From: Paenibacillus mesophilus
GTDB lineage: Bacteria; Bacillota; Bacilli; Paenibacillales; NBRC-103111
Assembly: GCF_005938385.1 (NCBI RefSeq)
Contig: NZ_VCRA01000007.1
Coordinates: forward strand, 248,001-312,000
DNA length: 64,000 bases
Reading direction: 5' to 3'
Position numbers and translations under genes: made by a program. Position 1 is the first letter of the stretch, and each line of letters starts with the position of its first letter. This document shows positions 19,236-27,001 of the stretch, one piece after another. Below the pieces are notes generated by a model. That model had not been told where the DNA came from. It did not search any database and saw only the letters and a program-made list of their open reading frames with translations.

Positions 19236-21179
19236 TTAAACCGAACGGGCCTCGGCCGTATCATTCTCGTAGTAAGGAAGCAAACGCTCCTCCAACTGTC
19301 CCATCAACAAGCCGGATGCGATCTCGGCCATCGTCCACCCGGACTCGATCGACCAAGGTCCCCACCCCGTATCGGCAGGAGAGCCGAACACTTCCCCTTT
19401 GTCGACGTCGAACGCTCGCGCCCATGCGCCGTCGATTACCGGATTGCCGCTATGGATTTGCGCGGATATGAGGAAGCCCGCAATTTGCTCCCACAGCTCT
19501 TTGAAATACGGATCCTTCGTAACGAAATACGCTTGAATAAATCCGATCGGCAGCCAATTGTTCGAGTAAAGCAGATCGATGACCGGGTCTCCGTTGCGGG
19601 AAATGAGCGAGCTTTCTCCCTTCCCGATCTCGTGACGCATCGCCGCCTGGTAGCCGTCGTCCCATTCCAAATATGCGCCGGACGGATGCTTGAATTTCTG
19701 CAAGTCGCCTGCAACCCGGTACAGCCATTCCCGGTGCCGCTCCTCTCCCGTTACCCAGACAAGCCAGGAAAGAGGCAATACGAGCCGGCAATATTCCTGC
19801 GTCTCGCTTTGCTCCCGCTTCGTGTGCGGGTAAACCGACATGATCGTCTCGAGCCCCTTCACGGCCGTCGTGCGGAACTCGTCGATGCCCGTAAGCTTGT
19901 ATGTGAGCAGCAGCGCTGCATAATAATAAGCGTTGTAATGGGCGCTCGGCAAGCCGCCGGGCGTCGTTCGCAGCTGTTCGAGCTTCTCGGCGGTCAGATT
20001 GATGTTATCGGTACGGTATACCCGGGTTCCGTCCGTTCCCGTCGTCCGGACCAAGAAACGGAGCGCTTCCGCGATGTCGGACAAATGTTCGTTCGTATTC
20101 GCGTACAAGCAGCGGAGCAGCTGCGGCAATATGGCGCGGGCCACATCGTCTTGATAGCAGACGCCCCATGCCTCTTCCGTCCAGCGAATCATGCCGTGTA
20201 GCGGCCCTCCGTCTTTGCACTGGAAGTCGTCGTACACGATCCGCTGCAAATTGCCGGCAATCCGCCCGCTGCGCTCGTCCGAAGCGAGTATCGATTGCAG
20301 GAAATACGGGAGTGCGATTTCACCGATACAGTCGACCCGATGGTTGCGGCTCATCCGCTGCCTTCCGTCAGGATACACTTCCGTGCCCGGTCCTTCCAGA
20401 GCGCCGCTTGCCCCTTCGTCGTATACGACTCCCGACTGCTCGAACCAGCGCATCGCTTTGTCCGTGCATGCCCGGAGCTGCTCCGCAAACGGCTCGCCGG
20501 GCTTTCCGGTTCCGACCGTATACGGGCTTTCAACTCCGCTTAGATCGGCGGCGCCGTCCAGCAGCCATTCCATAATGAAGGCGATCAGCTTGGTCGCCGA
20601 AGCGAGCGGGGCGATCCGGGCTTTCAAGAAGTCGGCGAGACGGAAGGAGCAAATAAGCAGGTTGTCCGGGTTGTCGAACCAGAGCCCGCGGTCGGATACG
20701 ATTTCCGTCAAGCCGGAATGCATTTCGACGCGGTCGTGGGCATGCAATTTGACATATTGAAGGATCGGAAGCTCCTTCGAGCAAGTGACGCTATACGGCT
20801 TGACCCTTATATTGCACTGATCCTCGATCAGCATCCCTTTCTCCAAGCCGCCGATTACGCCGTCCGCGCATACCGCCAGCCGTTCGAAGCGGGTGCTGAC
20901 GGGAGGCGCGCAGTATACGTGTCCGATGCTCCCGACATATTCGGCGAATACTTTTTTGCCTGCTTGAAGCGCCGATTCGACTGCCTTACGCGTCCGCGCC
21001 GGTAAAATCAACGGTTCATCCGATACGCCGCCCAATAGGATGACAGCGTCGAAGCCGCCCAGATCGGGCGACTCCTCCGGAGCGATCACGGTCACATTGG
21101 CGTTTTGCCGGCTCAGCAAATCGGAGAAGTCGCTGGTTCTGGCCGAAAAGATCGCAATGTTCTTCTTATATTTATTCAT
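19236..21179 (-). CDS. Putative (alpha/alpha)-toroid protein with amidotransferase-like N-terminal domain
   Basis: 647 residues, no signal peptide. Residues about 1-220 look like a class I glutamine-amidotransferase or ThuA-like Rossmann fold (FDAVILLGGVSDEPLI, GKKVFAEYVGS). Residues about 225-640 are alpha-helical with regular aromatic-rich turns (HYNAYYYAALLLTYKLTG, SGAYLEWDDGYQAA, DTGWGPWSIESGWTMAEIAS), as in six-hairpin glycosidases. I do not recognise a named family. It starts 35 bp after the upstream solute-binding protein gene, so it should be cotranscribed. A role in handling the bound carbohydrate is inferred from context and fold only. Confidence 0.7.
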   Translation of the reverse strand: MNKYKKNIAIFSARTSDFSDLLSRQNANVTVIAPEESPDLGGFDAVILLGGVSDEPLILPARTRKAVESALQAGKKVFAEYVGSIGHVYCAPPVSTRFERLAVCADGVIGGLEKGMLIEDQCNIRVKPYSVTCSKELPILQYVKLHAHDRVEMHSGLTEIVSDRGLWFDNPDNLLICSFRLADFLKARIAPLASATKLIAFIMEWLLDGAADLSGVESPYTVGTGKPGEPFAEQLRACTDKAMRWFEQSGVVYDEGASGALEGPGTEVYPDGRQRMSRNHRVDCIGEIALPYFLQSILASDERSGRIAGNLQRIVYDDFQCKDGGPLHGMIRWTEEAWGVCYQDDVARAILPQLLRCLYANTNEHLSDIAEALRFLVRTTGTDGTRVYRTDNINLTAEKLEQLRTTPGGLPSAHYNAYYYAALLLTYKLTGIDEFRTTAVKGLETIMSVYPHTKREQSETQEYCRLVLPLSWLVWVTGEERHREWLYRVAGDLQKFKHPSGAYLEWDDGYQAAMRHEIGKGESSLISRNGDPVIDLLYSNNWLPIGFIQAYFVTKDPYFKELWEQIAGFLISAQIHSGNPVIDGAWARAFDVDKGEVFGSPADTGWGPWSIESGWTMAEIASGLLMGQLEERLLPYYENDTAEARSV

Positions 21180-21214
21180 GCTGTCTCATCCATTCCGGTG
21201 TGATAGGCCGTTCG

Positions 21215-22531
21215 TTACTTTTTGATGGCTGCCTCGATCGCTTTGTTGGAGTTTTCTTCCGCGTCGCGCAGGGCGGTATTGACATCCTTCTTGCCGGTAG
21301 CCACATCGACGATCGCGACGGAAAGCTGCGAACGGACCGTTCCGTCGAACTTCGTTACGAGAATCGGTTTGCCGATCGTATCGGCGAAGACGGCTTTCGC
21401 GTAATTGGTCCCTTTCAGGAACGGAAGCTTCGTACCGAACTCTTTCACGACCGCCTCCGATTTCAGCACCGGCACCCGGCCCGCGCGCGCGTTTTCCGCC
21501 TGCATTTCGTCCGAGAGGAAGAACGAGATGACTTTAAACGCGGCATCACGCTGCTGGCTGCTCGGCGGAATGGCAAGGAAAGGCGCATTCATCTGGCCGC
21601 CGGCATTCTCCATGCCGGTAAAGCGCGGATTCGATACGGCGTCCCAACCCAGCCCTTTCTCGATCGCGGCCGGCAACAGCTCGAGCGGACTCGGACCGCC
21701 TCTCATCGCGAGCGTTTGTTCCTTAAAGAACAAATCGTCCTCTTTGGCGTTCACGATATCGTTGTTGTTGATCTTGTAGAAGCCGGCCATCGTATCCAGC
21801 CATTTTTTCCAGCTGTCCGTATTGATTGTCGCTTTGTTCGTGTTCGGATCGACGAATGTGAGGCCCATTTGGTTTTTGTAGATCAGGTTCAATCCGGAGT
21901 ATGCATACCCCCTGTATTGAACGCCTCCTTCCGTACGCGCCACCTTCTTGATCAGATCGCTCATCTGATCCCAGGTCATGCCGTCTTTCGGGTAAGCAAC
22001 GCCGAATTTATCGAAAATGTTCTTGTTGTAGATGAGTACATTGTTGTTCAGCTCGTACGGCATAACCGGCACTTCGCCTTTGCCGGAATACATCCGCGCC
22101 GATTCGAGTACGCCCGGCGCAAGCCGGTTCAGGTCGAATTTGTATTTGGCGATCATATCGGACATATCGGAGGTGAGCTGAAGATCGAGCGCCTTGAACA
22201 GTCCGCCCGCCGAATAGGCGATCAGGTCGAGCTTGACGCCGGAAGCGATCAAGCTTTCGATCGTCTCCTTCATGTACGGGTTCAATTCGATGTTGTATTT
22301 CTCTTTGATTTTGGCTTTCCACTCATCCATCAGCGAGCCGGAATACCCGTTGTAGAAAAAGTTGACGGTCACCGTTTCCTTGAACTTTTCGTTAATATCG
22401 GCGGCTTTGTTTGCCGCCGGCGGCTCGCTTGCTTTGCTGTCTGGGCTATTCGAGCCGCTTTGCGAACCGCAGGCGGCGAGCAGAGCGACAAGCGGCAGCA
22501 TAACCATACCTTTTTTCATATAAGTCTTCAT
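21215..22531 (-). CDS. Extracellular solute-binding lipoprotein (sugar ABC-transporter type)
   Basis: 438 residues. The N-terminus is a lipoprotein signal with lipobox LLAACG. The mature part is a family-1 type solute-binding fold: LIYNKNIFDKFGVAYPKDGMT is the typical segment, and a C-terminal FKVISFFLSDEMQ region follows. ATG 22531 follows GAGGGGGAG. It lies 35 bp from the genes on both sides. No permease or ATPase gene is near. It is a paralogue of the protein at 28972-30318, sharing phrases such as DLNRL and the FDKFGV-YP region. It presumably feeds a transporter encoded elsewhere or senses ligand for the AraC regulator. Confidence 0.9.
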   Translation of the reverse strand: MKTYMKKGMVMLPLVALLAACGSQSGSNSPDSKASEPPAANKAADINEKFKETVTVNFFYNGYSGSLMDEWKAKIKEKYNIELNPYMKETIESLIASGVKLDLIAYSAGGLFKALDLQLTSDMSDMIAKYKFDLNRLAPGVLESARMYSGKGEVPVMPYELNNNVLIYNKNIFDKFGVAYPKDGMTWDQMSDLIKKVARTEGGVQYRGYAYSGLNLIYKNQMGLTFVDPNTNKATINTDSWKKWLDTMAGFYKINNNDIVNAKEDDLFFKEQTLAMRGGPSPLELLPAAIEKGLGWDAVSNPRFTGMENAGGQMNAPFLAIPPSSQQRDAAFKVISFFLSDEMQAENARAGRVPVLKSEAVVKEFGTKLPFLKGTNYAKAVFADTIGKPILVTKFDGTVRSQLSVAIVDVATGKKDVNTALRDAEENSNKAIEAAIKK

Positions 22532-22566
22532 GTGAGAACTCCCCCTCTAATCGGCTGTATGTCGTG

Positions 22567-24132
22567 TCAACGATGCTCCCACGCAAGCTCGATACCTTGC
22601 TTGACGAGAAGCTGCTGGAACTGCTCGAGCAGTTGCTTATTGCCTCGGACTTCGCGGGGCTGAACGTTGCGATCCAGGCAAAATGCGGCCAGCAAGCCGG
22701 CCGATTCGCCGATGTTCCACTCGACCGGATGGAGCCGGTAGCACCCGTTCGTAATGTGCGTCGTGCCTATGTTTTTGCAGGCTGGGAGCAAATTGTTCAT
22801 CCGGACCGGGATCAGGCTGCCGAGCGGAATTTGAAACGGCAAAGGCGAGAAATGAATATAGTTGCGGTTGCCCGTGCTTGGGTGCAGATCGATCGCATAA
22901 TATCCGATGCCGACCGAGTCCCCGAACTGCTCCGCTCGGCCGTCGCTGTGGAAAGGAGCGGTAATATGCTGCTCCAGCACGGTAAAATCGGCCCGGATCC
23001 GCCGCGATTCGCGAATATACGGATATTTGGCGAGGCCGTCCGCGGTGCCGAGCACGTCTTTGCGGAGCCGCAGCCCGGGATAGCCGATTTTGCCGTCCGG
23101 GCGGGGCGCTTCCGTCTGCAGCCAATACAGCAGCGACAAGCTGAGCTGCTTGGCCCCTTCCAGATGGCGGGCTTTTTCTTCTTCCGGGACGTCGATGACA
23201 GGACCGAGAAAATAGTCGTTTTGCGGCCAGTTGACGAGCGTGATATCGCTTTCATACGTGCCCGGATCGAAATTCGTTTTATCTGCGATGCGCCGGTAGG
23301 TGAACAGCGGATAACATTCTTTCTCCGGGAACAAGACGTATTGCCTCTTCTCATGCGTAACGGGATGCGGTCCGATCCAATCGAGCAGCTTGCCCGGCCA
23401 AAAGTCCGGTTTGTACGTACTCCAGAACGCATAGTCCTTCGGCTTGTCGATCGTATGATCTTCGCCCTCCATGTAGTCCATGGCGAAGCAATACGTAATC
23501 GCTTGCATTTCCATCGGATTCGCGGAGCCTTCCAAAGCGCGCGGTTCTCCGGTCTGATCCTGGGATTCCGCTCCCGTGACATATTCCGCCTCCGCGAGCG
23601 GCAGCAAGTCCCCGCATTCCGTCGCATCCAGCACATACGGGGCAACAAGCACGGTGCGATCCCCCGACTCCAGGCATCGAACCGTCACCGATCGGACGGA
23701 ATCTCCTTCCGTTTCGACCGACTCCGCTGCATGGCGGAGAAGTATCGTAAGCCGACCGCTGTGCACATAAGGCGCCGCCATCTGCGTAAGTACCGCGAGC
23801 GCCGTCCGCGGTTCGTGACACACTTTGCTGACCGTCGCATTGCCCGGGTTCAATTGCGGATTCGCTCTGGCTTGCTCGGTCATCGGAAAATAAGTGCGGT
23901 AATAGTCCCGTACTCCATCCCGGAATCGCCGGTAGCTTCGCGTGCAGCCCGCCGTTTCGATCCAGCGGTGTTCGTCCGGCGGTACGCCTTGGCTCGTAGC
24001 TTGACCGCCGATCCAATCCGTTTCTTCCGTCATGATGACTTTCTTCCCGATTGAAGCCGCTGCCAGCGCTGCGGCAAAGCCGCCCAGTCCGCCGCCGATA
24101 ACGGCTATGTCCGCACGCACTTCCTTGTTCAT
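22567..24132 (-). CDS. FAD-dependent oxidoreductase (FAD_oxidored family)
   Basis: 521 residues. The N-terminal Rossmann motif IAVIGGGLGGFAAALAA binds the ADP part of FAD; next comes ETDWIGGQATSQG, typical of the FAD-dependent oxidoreductases found in polysaccharide-use clusters of Bacillota. A second FAD contact, VLDATECGDLLPLA, lies near residue 165, and the C-terminal ACKNIGTTHITNG...IGESAG segment is characteristic too. No signal peptide, so cytoplasmic. The substrate is unknown; related proteins sit beside solute-binding proteins and glycosidases, as here. First gene of the probable four-gene operon. ATG 24132 follows GGGGGG. Confidence 0.88.
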   Translation of the reverse strand: MNKEVRADIAVIGGGLGGFAAALAAASIGKKVIMTEETDWIGGQATSQGVPPDEHRWIETAGCTRSYRRFRDGVRDYYRTYFPMTEQARANPQLNPGNATVSKVCHEPRTALAVLTQMAAPYVHSGRLTILLRHAAESVETEGDSVRSVTVRCLESGDRTVLVAPYVLDATECGDLLPLAEAEYVTGAESQDQTGEPRALEGSANPMEMQAITYCFAMDYMEGEDHTIDKPKDYAFWSTYKPDFWPGKLLDWIGPHPVTHEKRQYVLFPEKECYPLFTYRRIADKTNFDPGTYESDITLVNWPQNDYFLGPVIDVPEEEKARHLEGAKQLSLSLLYWLQTEAPRPDGKIGYPGLRLRKDVLGTADGLAKYPYIRESRRIRADFTVLEQHITAPFHSDGRAEQFGDSVGIGYYAIDLHPSTGNRNYIHFSPLPFQIPLGSLIPVRMNNLLPACKNIGTTHITNGCYRLHPVEWNIGESAGLLAAFCLDRNVQPREVRGNKQLLEQFQQLLVKQGIELAWEHR

Positions 24133-24176
24133 GTCATCCCCCCGTCTGTTGTATCGATTGCATGAAGAATAAACCT

Positions 24177-24219
24177 ACTATACATCGGGGTTCGTTTTCC
24201 GGTCTATTCGATAATAGAC
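24177..24219 (-). promoter_or_regulatory. Promoter and operator of the FAD-oxidoreductase operon
   Basis: A perfect inverted repeat GTCTATT-CGAT-AATAGAC lies at 24202-24219. On the minus strand it overlaps the expected -35 of a -10 hexamer TATAGT (24182-24177), about 45 bp before the start codon. This arrangement suggests a regulator binding site; which protein binds it is unknown. Confidence 0.5.
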
Positions 24220-24254
24220 GTTACTTTTGTGGATTATCGATCTGTGGGGATAGC

Positions 24255-24286
24255 AAAAAAAAGGGAACAAGGTTTCCCTCGTTCCC
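24255..24286 (-). terminator. Terminator downstream of the glycerophosphodiesterase gene
   Basis: On the minus strand GGGAAC (24286-24281) pairs with GTTCCC (24268-24263) and is followed by eight T residues. It lies 320 bp beyond the gene stop, past the repeat cluster. Confidence 0.75.
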
Positions 24287-24354
24287 GGAAGAATCGTATT
24301 AGAACTCGATGGCCTGCAGGCCGAAAATAAATGAACTTACCTCTCTCACGGAGA

Positions 24355-24600
24355 GAGAGTTCACCTGAACATTGAGGCCATTTAGTGCAAATAATATTCA
24401 AATGTACTTTATATCCGCTGAAATACCGATTATCCGGACGAATATGGTTCAGATGTACCTTATCTCGCTCGCGAAATTGCCGTTCACCCGGCAAACAGGG
24501 CCATTCAGCGGAAATAAGTTTCAAATGTACCCTATACTCGCCGAATTACCGATTATCCGTATAAATAAGGTTCAGATGTACCTTATCTCGCTCGCGAAAT
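24355..24600. repeat. Two tandem copies of a 123-bp intergenic repeat
   Basis: Copies 24355-24477 and 24478-24600 align along their length. The last 58 bp are almost identical (ACCGATTATCCG, then GGTTCAGATGTACCTTATC and CTCGCTCGCGAAAT). Each copy contains two ATGTACC words. The block ends 5 bp before the stop of the glycerophosphodiesterase gene. Open frames cross it only because the period is a multiple of three. Confidence 0.75.
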
Positions 24601-24605
24601 GAGCA

Positions 24606-25373
24606 CTACAGATTCAACAGCTTGCGTATTTTCAGAGCCGGAAGCGGATTGTTGACGGTCATCAGCATCGAGCCGCAGCCCAGCGCGTAGTGCACCTGTT
24701 GATCGCTGTCCGGGCAATAGCACCAAGGAAGCACGCCAAGCTCCCGAAACTCCTTCACCAGCTGCGGCGTCAACAGCTTCATGCTGATCCCGGCCGCCCA
24801 CATCTTCGATATCGTCCCGTCCGGACCGTGAACATAATTGGACATCAGCTCCGCCGGGAAGCCTTGCGTTTTCAAACGGTACGTATCGAAAATATACCCA
24901 AGAACTTCCGCATCGAAGCAGGTGAACACGCATCGCCCCATATACCCGTATTTGTCGAGCAAGGAGATCGCCGCATCGGCCACCTCCTTGGCATCGGCGC
25001 TCGGCTTGATTTCCACATTCAGAAGAACGTCCGGATAAGTCGCAAGCAGCCCGCAAAGCTCATCTAATGAAGGAATTTTCAACCCCTCGAACACTTTGCC
25101 GAACCAGCCTCCCGCATCGAGCCGTTTCAGCTCCTCCGCCGTATAGTCGCTCACTTTGCCGGAGCCGTTCGTAGTCCGGTCTACCGTCGCATCGTGGATG
25201 ACCATAACGACTTTGTCTTTGGAGAAGCGGAGATCGAATTCCAGCATGTCGACCCCAAGCTCCAGCGCCTGCCGGAAAGCGAGCAGCGTATTCTCGGGGT
25301 AATCGGATTTCCATCCCCTATGTCCGGCCACAATAAGCGATTCGTTATGCAGCAGTTTGTCGATCATCTCCAT
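24606..25373 (-). CDS. Glycerophosphodiester phosphodiesterase family protein
   Basis: 255 residues, no signal peptide, TIM-barrel GDPD family. It hydrolyses glycerophosphodiesters to glycerol-3-phosphate and an alcohol. The catalytic pattern is complete: His18-Arg19 in GHRGW, Glu27 in PENT, Glu45 and Asp47 in LEFDLR, His60 in VIHDATVDRTT. The C-terminal WAAGISMKLLTP...VLPWCYCPDS region is typical as well. It lies 62 bp downstream of the dehydrogenase gene on the same strand and is probably cotranscribed with it. Cytoplasmic location argues for use of imported glycerophosphodiesters. Confidence 0.93.
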   Translation of the reverse strand: MEMIDKLLHNESLIVAGHRGWKSDYPENTLLAFRQALELGVDMLEFDLRFSKDKVVMVIHDATVDRTTNGSGKVSDYTAEELKRLDAGGWFGKVFEGLKIPSLDELCGLLATYPDVLLNVEIKPSADAKEVADAAISLLDKYGYMGRCVFTCFDAEVLGYIFDTYRLKTQGFPAELMSNYVHGPDGTISKMWAAGISMKLLTPQLVKEFRELGVLPWCYCPDSDQQVHYALGCGSMLMTVNNPLPALKIRKLLNL

Positions 25374-25435
25374 GTTCCCCTCCTACTGGAATAGGGAAGA
25401 TCCAGCCGTTTACGACGGACTGGACTTCCACTGCG

Positions 25436-26539
25436 TTACCAATGAAAATCGAGCAGCGTTTTTCGCCAGTCCCGGTGTGCCAATGCGGATTCCATTGCTT
25501 TTGCGAAGTCGTCCCCCGTACTCACCGCAGTGTACGCATCCGGAAGCAGCTTCCTTAACGTGGACTGACAATCCGCGTCTTCCATCACCTGCAATACGTC
25601 CCGAAAGTCTTTGTCCGAGCTGCGGCTGCTGCCGTGAATCGTAATCCCCTTCTCCAGCACATCGCGCGTATTGATCGGGACAAGCTCTTCGCTGACCCCC
25701 ATCGCGATCAGATGTCCGCCGTACTTTAGAAGATCGATCCCTTGGTTAATCGCGCTCTCGCTAAAACGTCCACCCGTACATTCCACGACAATATCCGCCT
25801 TGCTCCCGCCGGACCGGAAATCGTAGCTCTGCACCATCTCGGTCGTAGCAAACGTGAACTGGTCCAGCTTCTCTCGGATCGCGCCGAATACGGTCAATCG
25901 GTTCCGGTCGACACCGAAGGCGTGATGCAGCATGGCGGCCGTCAAATACCCTACGGGTCCGTCTCCGAACACGGCGACCCGGGCTTCTCCCAGCTTGTCT
26001 CTTACCGCCCGGAGTGCCCGGAAAGAGACGCTGCACAGCTCAGACAATACGGCGATCTCATCCGGAATGGATGCGGGAATCGGAATGGCGCACAGTTCCG
26101 GCAGCACCAGCCTGCTCTGGGCTATTCCATCCGTACCGCTTCCGAGAAAACCGCCGCGCGAGCAATAGTTGTCCGCAATTTCGCCACGGCATGCCGGACA
26201 GCATTGCTCAGGCTCCAAACCATGAAGCAGATAGCCCGGCAAATAAGGAACGATAACGACTTTCTGCCCGATCGGCAGCTTGGCCGAAGCACCTCCGACG
26301 ACCGTTCCGATCCCTTCGTGAAGCAGAGCCATCGGCAGCTTTTTGGCCAGCACCTCCGGCTTCCTATGCCCGCCGAAATAACGAAGATCGGCATGGCAGA
26401 TGCTCGCCAGAGTCGGCTCGATGACTACGAATCCGCTGCGTACGCTCCGATCGACCATCAGCTCCTGAACGACATGCGGCTCGGTCAAACGAAATGTTCG
26501 AGAATGCACGGTTTCTGTTTCTTTAGTTGTCACTCCCAT
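25436..26539 (-). CDS. Medium-chain zinc dehydrogenase, ribitol-5-phosphate dehydrogenase (TarJ)-like
   Basis: 367 residues. Medium-chain dehydrogenase with catalytic zinc ligands in SICHADLRYFGG (Cys48) and LLHEG (His74-Glu75), a structural-zinc cysteine group (Cys113, 114, 117, 126) and a nucleotide-binding segment VAVFGDGPVGYLTA. The wording of SIC-AD-RY, the KLPM-L-HEG block and the late VSEELVPINTRDVLEKGITIHGSSRS region resemble TarJ as I remember it. No tarI or other teichoic-acid gene is near, so oxidation of another polyol or polyol phosphate is equally possible. ATG 26539 follows GGAGGTG; a longer reading to 26581 has no ribosome binding site. Confidence 0.85.
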   Translation of the reverse strand: MGVTTKETETVHSRTFRLTEPHVVQELMVDRSVRSGFVVIEPTLASICHADLRYFGGHRKPEVLAKKLPMALLHEGIGTVVGGASAKLPIGQKVVIVPYLPGYLLHGLEPEQCCPACRGEIADNYCSRGGFLGSGTDGIAQSRLVLPELCAIPIPASIPDEIAVLSELCSVSFRALRAVRDKLGEARVAVFGDGPVGYLTAAMLHHAFGVDRNRLTVFGAIREKLDQFTFATTEMVQSYDFRSGGSKADIVVECTGGRFSESAINQGIDLLKYGGHLIAMGVSEELVPINTRDVLEKGITIHGSSRSSDKDFRDVLQVMEDADCQSTLRKLLPDAYTAVSTGDDFAKAMESALAHRDWRKTLLDFHW

Positions 26540-27001
26540 TATAGCACCTCCATATGAACATAAAAACAACAAAATAAACAAACAATTACGCTCATAAATG
26601 TTTACTATTGCGCATCAAGAGTAACCCGCGTACACTTTCTTGTCAATAAGGAACTTTATATGGATGGTAATTGTTTATTTCAAAAGAATTCAGTTCACTA
26701 TCATTAAACTTCTGCTCATTTTGCAGCCAACCGTTCTTCGAGAAAGGTCGGATCGTAATCGAAGCCAAAGGTCTGGCCGAACTTGCAGCCTTACTTCTGT
26801 AGGACGCCGATGCCCAAATGTTATCAAATCACATGAAAAAGCGGGACCAAATCAGTTATCAATTCACATTCGACCGTTATGAAATGCCATATACGAGACA
26901 ACGCCGCATCTTCTATACTTGGCTTACCGCGGCAGAAAGTTATCGATTACCATGCCTGTCAAGATCATGCTTTAAGGGAAGCAATGGAAGGAGCAAGCGC
27001 A
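26540..27001. promoter_or_regulatory. Divergent promoter region between dehydrogenase and hydrolase genes
   Basis: 462 bp with no convincing gene. AAACAATTAC at 26580-26589 and its inverse GTAATTGTTT at 26667-26676 flank an AT-rich segment from which both genes could be transcribed; two separated half-sites could allow looping by a regulator. The right part (26720-27000) has short open frames without ribosome binding sites. Confidence 0.35.

Noticed and set aside
24372..24602. 76-codon frame on the plus strand and a 96-codon frame on the minus strand
   Set aside because: Both are produced by the 123-bp tandem repeat; no ribosome binding site and a repetitive low-complexity product.
26640..26990. 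Short plus-strand frames before the hydrolase gene
   Set aside because: No ribosome binding sites; the products resemble no family. The region fits a promoter segment better.
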